In this document: positions 18,313 through 27,857 of the stretch, piece by piece | Layout: every line of letters begins with the position of its first letter | How positions within the stretch are numbered: the stretch's first letter is position 1 | NCBI GenBank assembly: GCA_017450005.1 | Contig: JAFSYM010000015.1 | Location: 62,001 to 126,000 of the forward strand | Direction: 5' to 3' | Length of the DNA stretch: 64,000 nt | Origin: Clostridia bacterium | GTDB lineage: Bacteria > Bacillota > Clostridia > Oscillospirales > Acutalibacteraceae | Notes under the pieces: generated by a model | What the model was told of the DNA's origin: nothing | What the model saw: the letters and a program-made list of their open reading frames with translations, nothing else | The model's database searches: none | Made by a program: the position numbers and the translations under genes

Positions 18313-19320
18313 ATGGACAATACTCCGGAAAGAAAGCAACGCGTTCTCAGTCTGATCCAGCCGACTTCCATTCCGACACTCGGCAACTATCTTGGCGCGC
18401 TCAAAAACTGGAAGACCATGTCGCGCGAATATGACTGCATCTACGGTGTGGCCGACCTGCATGCGCTGACCGTGCGCATAGAGCCGTCGACACTGCGCAG
18501 CCAGACGCAGCAGATGCTTGCCATGCTGCTGTCGCTGGATCTCGATCCGGAAAACAACATCGTTTTTGTGCAGAGCCACGTGCATACGCATGCGGAGCTT
18601 GCGTGGATTCTGAACTGCTACACGCAGTTCGGTGAAGCGTCACGCATGACGCAGTTCAAGGATAAATCGCGCAAGCACGCGGACAATATCAACGTCGGAC
18701 TGTTCGACTACCCGGTTCTGATGGCCGCGGATATTCTGGTTTATCAGTCGCAGTTTGTGCCGATCGGCGCCGACCAGAAACAGCATCTGGAGCTTGCGCG
18801 CAACATTGCCGACCGGTTCAACGGCGTTTACGGCCAGACATTTACGGTGCCGGAGCCGTTCATCGGCCAGAAGGGCGCCAGAATCATGTCGTTGCAGGAC
18901 CCGACTTCCAAGATGTCCAAATCGGACGCCAATCCGAAGGCGTCTGTTTCCATTCTGGACACGCCCGACGTCATCCTGAAAAAGTTCAAAAGCGCCGTTA
19001 CGGATTCCGAAGCGAGCGTGCGTTATGCCGAGGGAAAAGACGGCATCAACAACCTGATGACGATTTACTCGTGCTGCACAGGTCTGTCTTACGAGCAGAT
19101 AGAATCCGATTTCGCCGGCAAGGGCTACGGCGATTTCAAGAAAGCCGTTGCCGAGGCTGTGATTGAGGAACTGCGTCCGGTGCAGGAAACCTACGCGCGT
19201 ATCATAAAAGACAAGGCCTATATCGCCGAATGCGCAAAATCCGGTGCGGAGAAAGCGCTGTATGTTTCGCAGAAAACACTGCGTAAGGTACAAAAGAAAG
19301 TCGGTCTTTGGCAGGGATGA
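18313..19320 (+). CDS. trpS: Tryptophanyl-tRNA synthetase
   Basis: 335 residues, standard length. This class I synthetase charges tRNA-Trp. The HIGH-type signature appears as PTLGNYLGALKNW and the KMSKS loop is intact (DPTSKMSKSDAN). ATG 18313 is chosen over an in-frame TTG at 18295, because AAAGG lies about ten bases before the ATG. The stop codon overlaps the next gene's ATG (ATGA), giving translational coupling to the membrane protein. Confidence 0.96.
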   Translation: MDNTPERKQRVLSLIQPTSIPTLGNYLGALKNWKTMSREYDCIYGVADLHALTVRIEPSTLRSQTQQMLAMLLSLDLDPENNIVFVQSHVHTHAELAWILNCYTQFGEASRMTQFKDKSRKHADNINVGLFDYPVLMAADILVYQSQFVPIGADQKQHLELARNIADRFNGVYGQTFTVPEPFIGQKGARIMSLQDPTSKMSKSDANPKASVSILDTPDVILKKFKSAVTDSEASVRYAEGKDGINNLMTIYSCCTGLSYEQIESDFAGKGYGDFKKAVAEAVIEELRPVQETYARIIKDKAYIAECAKSGAEKALYVSQKTLRKVQKKVGLWQG

Positions 19321-20033
19321 GCGCACATCGGCGCATCGCGCTGCTGGATGAAATCCGCGGGTTCTGCATACTGTGTATGGTGTTCTACCATGCTTTCTAT
19401 CTGTTCGGTACGTTTTCGGGCAGTGACGTTTGTCTGCGGCTGTTTCACATCTTTGAGCCGGTACAGATTCTGTTTGCCTCTGTGTTTATCTGTATCAGCG
19501 GCATCTGCACCAACTTTTCGCACAATGTTCTGCGGCGCGGACTGTATCTTTGCGGGATTGCAGGCGTAATCTCCGTTGTTTCCATTCTCTTGCTGCCAAA
19601 ACTCGGATTCGATACATTCCAGGATAAATTCGGCATCCTGCATTTTCTGGGCGTCTCGATGGTTCTGACCGCGCTGCTGAAAAAACCTATGTCCCGGATC
19701 GAACCGAAAACAGGCATCCTGATCTGTATCGGCTTATTTGCTGTGACTTTTCTTCTGACCGAAAAGATCACTGTTCGTCCCGCATGGTTGTTCCCGCTCG
19801 GATTTCGTTCTGCCGATTTTTATTCTGCCGATTATTTTCCGCTCCTGCCCAATATCTTTACGTTCTGGATCGGCACATGCATCGGCCAGCATTGGCAAAG
19901 CGATCCACCTGCGGAATGGGTATGGCGCGTACATGTACGATTCTACAGCTTTGTCGGTCGATACACACTGTGGATCTATCTGCTGCATATCCCTGTTTTG
20001 TTAATTATAATCAAAATCATGGAAAGGATTTAA
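19317..20033 (+). CDS. DUF1624/heparan-alpha-glucosaminide acetyltransferase-like membrane protein
   Basis: 238 residues with about seven hydrophobic segments. The N-terminal signature RRIALLDEIRGFCILCMVFYH and the short ending IYLLHIPVLLIII are typical of the DUF1624/HGSNAT-like acyltransferase group in Clostridia. These proteins probably move an acyl group onto a glycan or other surface substrate, but none is known for this subgroup. The ATG overlaps the trpS stop. No good Shine-Dalgarno is present, so expression depends on coupling. It is four bases from the Mrp gene. Confidence 0.75.
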   Translation: MSAHRRIALLDEIRGFCILCMVFYHAFYLFGTFSGSDVCLRLFHIFEPVQILFASVFICISGICTNFSHNVLRRGLYLCGIAGVISVVSILLLPKLGFDTFQDKFGILHFLGVSMVLTALLKKPMSRIEPKTGILICIGLFAVTFLLTEKITVRPAWLFPLGFRSADFYSADYFPLLPNIFTFWIGTCIGQHWQSDPPAEWVWRVHVRFYSFVGRYTLWIYLLHIPVLLIIIKIMERI

Positions 20034-20037
20034 TATC

Positions 20038-20847
20038 ATGTCTTCTTGTAACGGCAACTGCGCCGAATGCAGTTCAAAATGTGAAAAACAGGATCTTCGT
20101 CTGCCGCAGGGCAACTTCAGCGACGTCAAAAAAGTGATCGCTGTCGTCAGCGGCAAAGGCGGCGTCGGCAAATCTCTTGTCACATCGCTGCTTGCATCCG
20201 AAACACGTGCGCGCGGATTTGAAACAGCAATCCTCGATGCAGACGTCACCGGTCCGTCCATCCCCCGCTCCTTCGGTCTTTTCGACCATGCGCTGGGCGA
20301 TGAACGCGGTCTGCTGCCTGCGATCACACAAACCGGTATAAAAGTGATGTCGGTCAATCTACTTCTTGAAAACGAAGATCAGCCTGTCGTGTGGCGCGGC
20401 CCCGTCATTTCCGGCGTCATTCAGCAGTTCTGGCAGGAGGTCGTCTGGGACGAGGTCGACTATATGTTCGTCGATATGCCTCCCGGCACCGGCGACGTGC
20501 CGCTGACTGTATTTCAGAGTCTGCCGGTCGACGGCATTGTCATTGTCACCACACCGCAGGATCTAGTCAACATGATTGTGAAAAAGGCGTACAACATGGC
20601 AAAGCTCATGAATATCCCGATCCTCGGCATCATCGAGAATATGAGCTATATCGAATGCCCCGATTGCGGAAAACAGATTTCGGTATTCGGTGAAAGTCAT
20701 ATTGAAAAGATCGCAGCCGATCTCGGTATTCCTGTGCTGACCAAATTGCCGATCCGTCCGGCCACCGCCGCCATGATCGATCACGGCGATGTGGAATCCG
20801 TCCCGATGCCGGAGATTGCGCAGGCTGTGGACTTCCTGACAAAATAA
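20038..20847 (+). CDS. Mrp/NBP35-family P-loop ATPase (Fe-S carrier)
   Basis: 269 residues. An N-terminal cysteine cluster (C4, C8, C11, C15) precedes a deviant Walker A, GKGGVGKS (39-46). A second pair, C207 and C210 in IECPDCGKQ, matches the bridging CxxC used by Mrp/ApbC dimers to hold a 4Fe-4S cluster. The role is Fe-S cluster storage or transfer to apoproteins. AAAGGA lies about eight bases upstream. It is the last gene of the trpS transcript and is followed by a strong bidirectional terminator. Confidence 0.92.
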   Translation: MSSCNGNCAECSSKCEKQDLRLPQGNFSDVKKVIAVVSGKGGVGKSLVTSLLASETRARGFETAILDADVTGPSIPRSFGLFDHALGDERGLLPAITQTGIKVMSVNLLLENEDQPVVWRGPVISGVIQQFWQEVVWDEVDYMFVDMPPGTGDVPLTVFQSLPVDGIVIVTTPQDLVNMIVKKAYNMAKLMNIPILGIIENMSYIECPDCGKQISVFGESHIEKIAADLGIPVLTKLPIRPATAAMIDHGDVESVPMPEIAQAVDFLTK

Positions 20848-20860
20848 AGACAAAAAGAAT

Positions 20861-20905
20861 AAGCTGTCACGCTTGGTAGATTCCGAACGTGACAGCTTTA
20901 GTTTT
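20861..20905. terminator. Bidirectional Rho-independent terminator
   Basis: An 11 bp perfect stem, AAGCTGTCACG (20861-20871) with CGTGACAGCTT (20888-20898), has T-rich flanks in both directions. It serves the Mrp gene on the plus strand and ribulokinase on the minus strand. Confidence 0.85.
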
Positions 20906-20917
20906 TGTGTGAGTTGT

Positions 20918-22579
20918 TTACTGCGCGGCAGCCAGTTTTTTCAGACGCTTCATGACGTCGTTTTCTCCGCGGCCGAAATAATCATGCAGGATCTTGTACT
21001 CCGCAAAGAGCTTATCGTAGATTGCGCTGTTTTCCGCATTGGGATAATAAACCGTATCCTTGACCTTACCCATGATCTCCGCTGCTTTGTACACATCGTC
21101 ATAACCGCCGTTTTCCGCACCGGCCGCAACCGCGCCGAAGATCGCGGAACCGAGCGCGCCGCCCTGTGCGCTGCCGGCGATCTTGATCGGCATCTTGATC
21201 ACGTCCGCATAAATCTGCATGGTCATGGGGTCTTTTTGCGAAATGCCGCCGGCCGCATAGAACGTATGCACGGGAACGCCGTTTTCACGGAACGTTTCGA
21301 TAATCATGCGCGTACCGTAAGCGGTCGCTTCGATCAATGCGCGGTAGATGTCCTCAGCTTTCGTCTGCAGCGTCATGCCGAGCATCATGCCGGTCAGATC
21401 CGCATCCACCAGAACGGAACGGTTGCCGTTCCACCAGTCAAGCGCGACCAGTCCGGACTCGCCGGGCTTTTTCGACTCACACTTCTGACGCAGGAATTTA
21501 TGAATGTTGACGCCCTCGGCTTTGGCCTGTTCGTAGTAACTTGCGGGCAGACAGTTGTCAATAAACCACTGGAAATGATCGCCGACGCACCCCTGCCCCG
21601 CTTCATAGCCGAAAAAGCCGGGCATGATCCCGTCTTCGACCACGCCGCAGATGCCGCCGACCTGCACTTCGTCCTTGCCGAGCATCATGTGACAGGTTGA
21701 CGTGCCCATAATCGCGAGCATTTCGCCCTCTTTATGAATGCCGACAGCAGGCACAAAAATATGCGCGTCGATCACGCCGACCGAAACGGACGTGCCCGGA
21801 AGCAGTCCCGTCAGCGCAGCGCCGCTGTCACAGATTTCGCCTGCTTTTGCGCCGAGCGGGAGGATATCGCGTCCGAACTTCTCGTCGATCACATGCTCCA
21901 GACGCGGATCAAGCGCCTTGAAATACTCGTCAGACGGAAATCCGGTCTTCTTATTCCACATCGCCTTGTAACCGGCGCAGCAGGCATTGCGCGTCTCTTT
22001 GCCGGTCATCATCCAGATGATCCAATCGGCCGCCTCAATGAAACGGTCGGCCTTTTCGTAGATTTCCGGCGCTTCACGCAACACCTGCCAGACCTTCGGG
22101 ATCGCCCATTCCGAGGAGATCTTGCCGCCGTAGTTTTGCAGCCACGGCTCCCCTCTCTGTGCGGCGACTTCATTCATGCGCACGGCCAGATCCTGCGCGG
22201 CATGATGCTTCCAGAGCTTTACATATGCATGCGGCTCGTCTTTATAAGCCTCCAAAAAACACAGCGGCGTACCGTCGGCCAAAACCGGCAGAATCGTACA
22301 TGCCGTAAAGTCCACACCCACGCCGATCACGTCGGCTGCCGATACGCCGGACTCTTTGAGCACCTGCGGAATCGTGAAACGCACCACGTCAAGATAATCC
22401 TGCGGATGCTGCAGCGCCCAATCCGCCTTGAGCTTCCTGCCGCTCGGCAGCGCTGTGTCCATCACGGCATGCGGATAATCGTATACCGCGGTTGCCAATT
22501 CTTCGCCTGTCTCCACGTTGCACAGCAGCGCTCTGCCGGACAATGTGCCGAAATCCAAACCGATTGAGTATTTTGCCAT
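20918..22579 (-). CDS. araB: Ribulokinase (FGGY kinase)
   Basis: 553 residues, the AraB length rather than the roughly 500 of xylulokinases. It opens [14 protein letters not shown] and has the AraB-type [12 protein letters not shown] motif, GMPG-like [12 protein letters not shown], and the C-terminal ATP-site [17 protein letters not shown]. It phosphorylates L-ribulose in arabinose catabolism. AGGAGG precedes the ATG. AraA, AraD and a regulator are not next to it; instead it trails the walJ-rlmH-DUF4364 genes, so another FGGY substrate is possible. Confidence 0.85.
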   Translation of the reverse strand: MAKYSIGLDFGTLSGRALLCNVETGEELATAVYDYPHAVMDTALPSGRKLKADWALQHPQDYLDVVRFTIPQVLKESGVSAADVIGVGVDFTACTILPVLADGTPLCFLEAYKDEPHAYVKLWKHHAAQDLAVRMNEVAAQRGEPWLQNYGGKISSEWAIPKVWQVLREAPEIYEKADRFIEAADWIIWMMTGKETRNACCAGYKAMWNKKTGFPSDEYFKALDPRLEHVIDEKFGRDILPLGAKAGEICDSGAALTGLLPGTSVSVGVIDAHIFVPAVGIHKEGEMLAIMGTSTCHMMLGKDEVQVGGICGVVEDGIMPGFFGYEAGQGCVGDHFQWFIDNCLPASYYEQAKAEGVNIHKFLRQKCESKKPGESGLVALDWWNGNRSVLVDADLTGMMLGMTLQTKAEDIYRALIEATAYGTRMIIETFRENGVPVHTFYAAGGISQKDPMTMQIYADVIKMPIKIAGSAQGGALGSAIFGAVAAGAENGGYDDVYKAAEIMGKVKDTVYYPNAENSAIYDKLFAEYKILHDYFGRGENDVMKRLKKLAAAQ

Positions 22580-22590
22580 GACTATGCCTC

Positions 22591-23145
22591 CTAAACGATA
22601 AACGACGCCAGAATGCCGGAATAGATCCGCACCGGGTCTTTCAAAAAGTTGTCCTTCATTTTACGCACCTGATTCTGATCGGCTGCGTAGAGCGAAATGC
22701 GCATCAGATCTTCGTTTGCGTCCGCGATATGGAACGTGACCATAAAGCCGCTGCCGATCGGTTCGACGTCGATTTTGGTCTGCTCGGCGTTACGCGCTTT
22801 TGCCACAGACTCCAGTGCAGCCGAGAGCGCCCGCTCACGCACGGACAGCGGTATCTCACGAACCAGCTCTCCGAGCGCTTCTGTCCCTCTGGGCGTCAGG
22901 TGGAGATATTCGTTCTGCTCGGCGAAATCGGAAGTGATGTTTCCGCTTCGCAGCAGCTCCGAAACAGATTCGCTTACGTCAAAATAATTGGCTATGCCTT
23001 CTGATGCCAGAACCTCGCGGATCTGCTCGGAAGACAGCGGCGCGTCAATTTTGCGCAGCAGATAGCAGATCAGTATTTTGATCTCATTGGTATGAAACAA
23101 ACCGCCGGTTTCAACACCGGAGGAAAAAGCGTCAAACGATTCCAA
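22591..23145 (-). CDS. DUF4364 family protein
   Basis: 184 residues. TTG 23145 is the likely start ([30 protein letters not shown]) with AAAGGAG seven bases upstream; the frame open to 23316 overlaps the neighbour and has no family similarity. The N-terminal third looks like a winged helix ([30 protein letters not shown] broken by short loops), consistent with DUF4364, a clostridial DNA-binding-like family of unknown role. It is followed 11 bp later by ribulokinase. Confidence 0.82.
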   Translation of the reverse strand: MESFDAFSSGVETGGLFHTNEIKILICYLLRKIDAPLSSEQIREVLASEGIANYFDVSESVSELLRSGNITSDFAEQNEYLHLTPRGTEALGELVREIPLSVRERALSAALESVAKARNAEQTKIDVEPIGSGFMVTFHIADANEDLMRISLYAADQNQVRKMKDNFLKDPVRIYSGILASFIV

Positions 23146-23161
23146 AGTCTTTCTCCTTTGC

Positions 23162-23641
23162 TTATTGCTGTCTCCAAGGCTTTCCGAAGTACCCGCGGTT
23201 GAGCAGTTCCTTGGAGCAGAAATTTTGTTTGCTGAAACGGCTGCCCCAGACGTTTGCCCACCCTTCGCAGTAGATTGTGTAGTACGAGACGTCGTTCTGC
23301 CTGCGATACCGCACAATAGGCGGGAAATTGCACCAGATGATGGACGGAAAACCGATCACGAAAAAATACAGCGGGCCAAGCACCAGCGACTGGATGGTGT
23401 GGCCGTACTCATGGATGCGTGTATCGTGCAGCCATTCATCCTGCTTTTTGCCGTTGACAAAAATAAATATGCCCAGCGAAATACCGCCGAAGCTCTTGTC
23501 TGTATCAATATAGGTAATCACCGCGTTTTCAAAGCGGTCATGCCTGGCAGAGTGAAGGAAAATCAGAAATCCGATCAGACCAATCAGATTCTGCGGCAGA
23601 CCCCATGTAAACTGCAGCAGATAGAACAATGCTTTTTTCAT
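23162..23641 (-). CDS. Small membrane protein with HEYGH metalloprotease-like motif
   Basis: 159 residues that I cannot place in a named family. An N-terminal hydrophobic segment (about 3-31) is followed by a beta-rich stretch, then TRIHEYGHTIQSLVLG, where HEYGH (77-81) fits the HExxH zinc-binding signature, and another hydrophobic segment (about 88-105). A C-terminal ENW/CEGWANVWG region is Trp-rich and could supply the third zinc ligand (Glu). AAGGTGGG lies eight bases before the ATG. It sits between rlmH and the DUF4364 gene, all co-oriented. Confidence 0.7.
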   Translation of the reverse strand: MKKALFYLLQFTWGLPQNLIGLIGFLIFLHSARHDRFENAVITYIDTDKSFGGISLGIFIFVNGKKQDEWLHDTRIHEYGHTIQSLVLGPLYFFVIGFPSIIWCNFPPIVRYRRQNDVSYYTIYCEGWANVWGSRFSKQNFCSKELLNRGYFGKPWRQQ

Positions 23642-23654
23642 GATAATACCCACC

Positions 23655-24134
23655 TTATTTATGGTATTTGCCGCCGTTGGCGATCTGGAAAGCACGGTAG
23701 ATCTGCTCGAGCAGCATCACGCGCGCGAGTTGATGCGGAAAGGTCATGGGCGACATGGACAGACGGAAGTCGGACTTTGCTTTGATTCTATCGGACAGAC
23801 CGAAGGAACTGCCGATGATAAATACAACCGTTGCCGCACCGTCGACCGCAGCTTTTTCAATCTGACGGCTGAAGGATTCGGACGCGAGCATTTTCCCCTC
23901 AATGCACATGGAAAACACATAGGCGCCATGCGGGATCAGCCGATCGATCTCGACCGCCTCTTTTTCGAGCGCGTCGAGAACCTGCGAGTGCGACGGGTTG
24001 TCGGGCAATCTGTACGGCGAAATCTCGACAATTTGCAATCGGCAGAAGGCCTTCAGACGTTTTTCGTACTCCGCGACCGCATCGCGCAGATACGCTTCCT
24101 TCAGCTTGCCGAGCGCTATAATCCGAACAGTCAT
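23655..24134 (-). CDS. rlmH: 23S rRNA pseudouridine-1915 N3-methyltransferase
   Basis: 159 residues, the same length as the B. subtilis protein. This SPOUT-class enzyme methylates pseudouridine 1915 in helix 69 of 23S rRNA using SAM. Characteristic pieces are MTVRIIALGKLKEAYLRDA, FIIGSSFGLSDRIKAK (SAM-binding GG/GS loop) and the ending FPHQLARVMLLEQIYRAFQI. The ATG overlaps the walJ stop (TGATG). The walJ-rlmH neighbourhood is also seen in other Firmicutes. Confidence 0.96.
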   Translation of the reverse strand: MTVRIIALGKLKEAYLRDAVAEYEKRLKAFCRLQIVEISPYRLPDNPSHSQVLDALEKEAVEIDRLIPHGAYVFSMCIEGKMLASESFSRQIEKAAVDGAATVVFIIGSSFGLSDRIKAKSDFRLSMSPMTFPHQLARVMLLEQIYRAFQIANGGKYHK

Positions 24135-24919
24135 CACAGCAGCATCATCTCCGGCTCACCGCCCGCAACAGACAGCAGATAGTCCGCGTCCTGCGCTGCC
24201 CCAACCGAATCAAACTCCGATTTGGTACATTGAAAAGCGAGCGGACGCATGTTGTTTTCACGGCTCAGGTGCGCCAGAACAAAGCGTGTCGTGCCGCTGT
24301 CCAGCAGCCGAACCGCTGTTTCGGCGCAGGCGTCGTTGGACAAATGGCCGAGATCGGAAAGAATACGACGCTTGACCTGGTAGGGATACGGTCCGGTCTG
24401 CACCATACCGATATCGTGATTGGACTCGAGCAGCACAAGATCGCTGCCGGTGATGGCCGACAGAACCTCCTGTGTCACCACGCCGGTATCCGTTGCAACG
24501 GCAATTCTGCGGCCGTCGGACGTTTCGATGGTGTAGCCGAACGGCTGCCTTGCATCGTGCGAGAGCGCATAGGGACGCACAAACATGCCGCCCGCTTCCA
24601 TGCCCTGCGCATCAATCTGATCAACCGAATACTTTCCGTTCAACAGATCCATCTGCTCCATAGCAGACAATGTGCCGGCCGACGCATAGACCGGGATGTG
24701 GTGGCGCGATGCAAATACACGCACACCGGAAACGTGATCGGTATGCTCGTGTGTAATAAAAATACCGCGAATCGTGGATGCATCCACGCCCAGTGCGGCA
24801 AGCGCCGCGTCGGTCCTTTTTGCGCTGACGCCGCAGTCAATCAGAATCCCGGAATGCGGATCGCCGATATATGTACAATTCCCGCTGCTGGAAGAAAACA
24901 GAGAACAAAACCTTGCCAT
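24134..24919 (-). CDS. walJ: MBL-fold hydrolase, WalJ/YycJ family
   Basis: 261 residues. The metallo-beta-lactamase motif HEHTDH is at 57-62 and later metal ligands are in ALSHDA, ATDTG and LAHLSREN. YycJ/WalJ proteins are putative exonucleases linked to DNA repair and the WalRK locus in Bacillus; WalRK is not in this window. GGAGGCGT precedes the ATG and overlaps the region just after the murA terminator. It starts the walJ-rlmH-HEYGH-DUF4364-araB run; no separate promoter was recognised. Confidence 0.9.
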   Translation of the reverse strand: MARFCSLFSSSSGNCTYIGDPHSGILIDCGVSAKRTDAALAALGVDASTIRGIFITHEHTDHVSGVRVFASRHHIPVYASAGTLSAMEQMDLLNGKYSVDQIDAQGMEAGGMFVRPYALSHDARQPFGYTIETSDGRRIAVATDTGVVTQEVLSAITGSDLVLLESNHDIGMVQTGPYPYQVKRRILSDLGHLSNDACAETAVRLLDSGTTRFVLAHLSRENNMRPLAFQCTKSEFDSVGAAQDADYLLSVAGGEPEMMLL

Positions 24920-24944
24920 GACGCCTCCGTGAGCTGTAATCCGG

Positions 24945-24966
24945 AAAAAGGCGGGTAACCCCGCCT
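24945..24966 (-). terminator. Rho-independent terminator of murA
   Basis: Minus-strand stem AGGCGGG (24966-24960) with CCCGCCT (24955-24949) and a four-base loop, followed by TTTT. It lies ten bases after the murA stop. Confidence 0.8.
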
Positions 24967-24975
24967 CTTACACGC

Positions 24976-26268
24976 TTATGAAATTTGAATCCGGGATTCC
25001 GGATCGGTGATGCGCACGCGCCGGATGTCTGCACCGACGCCCGCTAATTTCCCGACGATGTCCTCGTATCCGCGGTCGATGTAGACCACATTCTCGACTT
25101 CCGTCGTGCCGCTAGCCACAAGACCTGCAATAATCATTGCGGCGCCCGCCCGCAAGTCGTCTGCCTTGACAGGCGCGCCCTTGAGGTGCTCAACGCCTTC
25201 AATCACGGCAATTTTGCCGTCGACCTTGATGCACGCGCCCATGTGCGCGAGCTGCTCCACATAGCGGAAGCGGCTGTCCCAGACGCTCTCGTTGATGATG
25301 CTGGTGCCCTCCGCGATGGAAAGAAGAACGGCCATCTGCGGCTGCATATCCGTGGGGAAGCCGGGATGCGGCATCGTCTTAATATTGCAACGTGTCGGAC
25401 GGTGGTCGGATTTGATCAGAATGCTGTCGTCAAATTCCTCAACTTCGATCCCGCATTCAATGAGCTTGGCGGTGATCGACTCCATGTGTTTCGGAATCAC
25501 GTTGTTAATCAGCACATCGCCGCCCGCAGCTGCGGCAGCAACCATGTAGGTTCCGGCCTCAATCTGATCGGGAATGATGGAATACGAGCAGCCGTGCATT
25601 TCTTCCACGCCGTGAATCTTGATCACGTCCGTACCGGCGCCGCGCACGTCTGCGCCCATGGAATTGAGGAAGTTGGCCAGATCGACGATATGCGGTTCTT
25701 TTGCAGCGTTCTCAATGACCGTCAATCCCTTGGCGCGCACAGCAGCCAGCATGATGTTGATTGTCGCGCCGACGGACACCGTATCGAGATAGATCGCGCT
25801 GCCGAACAACGTGTCCGCCTCGGCATTGACGATCGCGTTTTCTTCGATGGAAACCTTGGCTCCCAATGACTCAAAGCCCTTGACGTGCTGGTCGATCGGA
25901 CGAACGCCGCCGAAGTTGCAGCCGCCGGGCATAGCGACATGCGCCTTGCCGAAGCGTCCGAGCAAAGCGCCGATGAAATAGTAGGACGCACGCAGATGCT
26001 TGGTCTGCTCGTAAGGCACCGTATAGAACTGCACGTTGCGCGCATCGATCTCTACCGTGTTGCGGTTGATCATGCGCACATGCGCGCCGAGCGTATTTAA
26101 GATTTTGAGCATGATCGAAACATCGCTGATATCCGGAAGGTTCTCGATCCTGCAAATTTCTTTTGTTAAAATGGCAGCCGGCACAATGGCCAGCGCGGCA
26201 TTCTTTGCGCCGCTGATATCTATTTTACCGGTCAGACGGTTACCGCCGTTGATGACAATCTTATCCAT
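24976..26268 (-). CDS. murA: UDP-N-acetylglucosamine 1-carboxyvinyltransferase
   Basis: 430 residues. It performs the first committed step of peptidoglycan synthesis, adding enolpyruvate to UDP-GlcNAc. Lys22 in SGAKNAAL and Cys117 in MPGGCNFGGVRPIDQH (the fosfomycin target) are intact. ATG 26268 is used because the family begins MDKI; GTG 26277 has slightly better Shine-Dalgarno spacing (AAGGA, six bases) and is a real alternative. It is a single transcription unit between its own promoter and terminator. Confidence 0.95.
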   Translation of the reverse strand: MDKIVINGGNRLTGKIDISGAKNAALAIVPAAILTKEICRIENLPDISDVSIMLKILNTLGAHVRMINRNTVEIDARNVQFYTVPYEQTKHLRASYYFIGALLGRFGKAHVAMPGGCNFGGVRPIDQHVKGFESLGAKVSIEENAIVNAEADTLFGSAIYLDTVSVGATINIMLAAVRAKGLTVIENAAKEPHIVDLANFLNSMGADVRGAGTDVIKIHGVEEMHGCSYSIIPDQIEAGTYMVAAAAAGGDVLINNVIPKHMESITAKLIECGIEVEEFDDSILIKSDHRPTRCNIKTMPHPGFPTDMQPQMAVLLSIAEGTSIINESVWDSRFRYVEQLAHMGACIKVDGKIAVIEGVEHLKGAPVKADDLRAGAAMIIAGLVASGTTEVENVVYIDRGYEDIVGKLAGVGADIRRVRITDPESRIQIS

Positions 26269-26346
26269 AAACGCCACATCACTTCCTTGCGCCAAATAAT
26301 TCTATATCAAAATAACAGAAACAATCGTTATAATAATTTAATAGGT

Positions 26347-26375
26347 ATTATATCACAGACTGTCGTAGATGTAAA
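26347..26375 (-). promoter_or_regulatory. SigA-type promoter for murA
   Basis: Minus-strand TTTACA (26375-26370) and TATAAT (26352-26347) with a 17 bp spacer. The leader is about 70 bases and very AT-rich. Confidence 0.8.
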
Positions 26376-26407
26376 GAGAAAATATGGAATATTTCCGATC
26401 AGAAACA

Positions 26408-26436
26408 CAGCAGATTGCAAAGACTGCAATCTGCTG
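26408..26436 (-). terminator. Perfect 12 bp hairpin after the aminotransferase gene
   Basis: CAGCAGATTGCA (26408-26419), five-base loop, TGCAATCTGCTG (26425-26436). On the minus strand it is followed by TGTTTCTG, a poor T-run, so it may be a terminator for the aminotransferase or only an RNA stabiliser. The rest of the 245 bp gap holds the murA promoter. Confidence 0.5.
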
Positions 26437-26513
26437 CATTGGACGCTGCTCAAATTAGTATACGCCCCATTTGCTTATTTAGACAAGAGCGGATTTGTGA
26501 GTTTATGGCGATT

Positions 26514-27785
26514 TCAATCGTTCAATAATTTTTCTATGCTGGCAATTTCTATGCAAAGGCAGAGCACTTCCATTGCCTGCGAGAGTTCCTGTGTGGACGG
26601 AAATGTCGGCGCGATGCGGATGTTGCGGTCGCGCGGATCATTGCCGAGCGGGTACGTTGCGCCCGCGCCCGTCAGGATAAGGCCTGCCTGCTTGCAAAGC
26701 GAAACAACACGCTTGGCGCAGCCGTCCGGCACGTCCAGACTGATGAAGTAACCGCCGTTCGGCTTTGTCCAGGATGCAATTCCCTTGCCCTGCAGATGGC
26801 GTTCAAAGGCCTGCAGCACAATATCAAACTTCGGTTTCAGAATGGCTGCATGTTTTTTCATGTGTACAAGCACGCCTGCGGCATCCTTGAAAAACGCGGC
26901 ATGCCGCATCTGATTGATCTTGTCGTGATTGATGATCTGGTATGACAGTCTGCCGCGGATCTGCGCAAGATTCTTGTCGGAGGCGATGATGCAGGAAACG
27001 CATGCGCCGGGGAACGTCACCTTAGCAAAGGACGCCACCTCAATTATCATATCCTCCGAGCCGTACTGCGCACAGGCCGAAAAGATTTCACGCAGCGTAT
27101 CCGGCGTATCGCTCACATCGTGGATTGCGTACGCGTTGTCCCAGATGATACGGAAGTCGGATGCGGCCGGCTTGAGTTTGGCAACGCGTTCAACCGTTTC
27201 GTCCGAGAACGTGATGCCGCCGGGATTGGAATACTTCGGCACGCAGAACATGCCCTTTACACTCGGATCCTGCACCAGCGATTCGATCGCATCCATATCC
27301 GGGCCCGTCGGGAGCATTTCGACCGGAATCATTTCAATGCCGAAATACTGCAGAATCCCGAAGTGACGGTCATAGCCGGGAACGGGACAAAGGAACTTGA
27401 TCTCCTGCCCGAACCAGGGCGTACCGCCGCAGACGCCGTGCGTCATGCACTGGCTGATATAATCAAACATCAGGTTGAGGCTTGAACTGCCGCCGAGGAT
27501 GACGTTGTCGACGTTGACGCCGAGCAGATCTGCAAAAATCTGCCGCATTTCAACAAGACCGGTCAGAACACCGTAGTTGCGGATCTCCATGTGATCCGCG
27601 CCCTGCATGGGGCTGTCGGCTTCGATCGCGCGGAATAGTCCGTCGGAAAGCGCCAACTGATCCGCACTGGGTTTTCCTCTGGCCATATTCAGGTTCAGAT
27701 GCATCTGCTCAAACGCATCATACTGCGCCTGCAATTCGGCAAGCTTATTCTCAAGCGCTGCTCGATCCATAAGTTTATATTCCAT
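26514..27785 (-). CDS. Aspartate aminotransferase, class Ic-type PLP enzyme
   Basis: 423 residues. The sequence matches the Ic subgroup typified by C. glutamicum AspT: NLNMARGKPSADQLALSDG, GGSSSLNLMFDYIS, the PLP Asp in IWDNAYAIHD and the Schiff-base Lys in SFAKVTFPGACVS. It interconverts aspartate and 2-oxoglutarate with oxaloacetate and glutamate, which would feed the Asd/Dap/Thr genes elsewhere in this window. ATG 27785 has GAGGTG seven bases upstream; TTG 27791 is less likely. Confidence 0.88.
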   Translation of the reverse strand: MEYKLMDRAALENKLAELQAQYDAFEQMHLNLNMARGKPSADQLALSDGLFRAIEADSPMQGADHMEIRNYGVLTGLVEMRQIFADLLGVNVDNVILGGSSSLNLMFDYISQCMTHGVCGGTPWFGQEIKFLCPVPGYDRHFGILQYFGIEMIPVEMLPTGPDMDAIESLVQDPSVKGMFCVPKYSNPGGITFSDETVERVAKLKPAASDFRIIWDNAYAIHDVSDTPDTLREIFSACAQYGSEDMIIEVASFAKVTFPGACVSCIIASDKNLAQIRGRLSYQIINHDKINQMRHAAFFKDAAGVLVHMKKHAAILKPKFDIVLQAFERHLQGKGIASWTKPNGGYFISLDVPDGCAKRVVSLCKQAGLILTGAGATYPLGNDPRDRNIRIAPTFPSTQELSQAMEVLCLCIEIASIEKLLND

Positions 27786-27857
27786 TTCCAATCACCTCTG
27801 TTAATCATACATATTAAAATAATTCATTTTTACATGAATGTCAATAGATCGGAAGAA

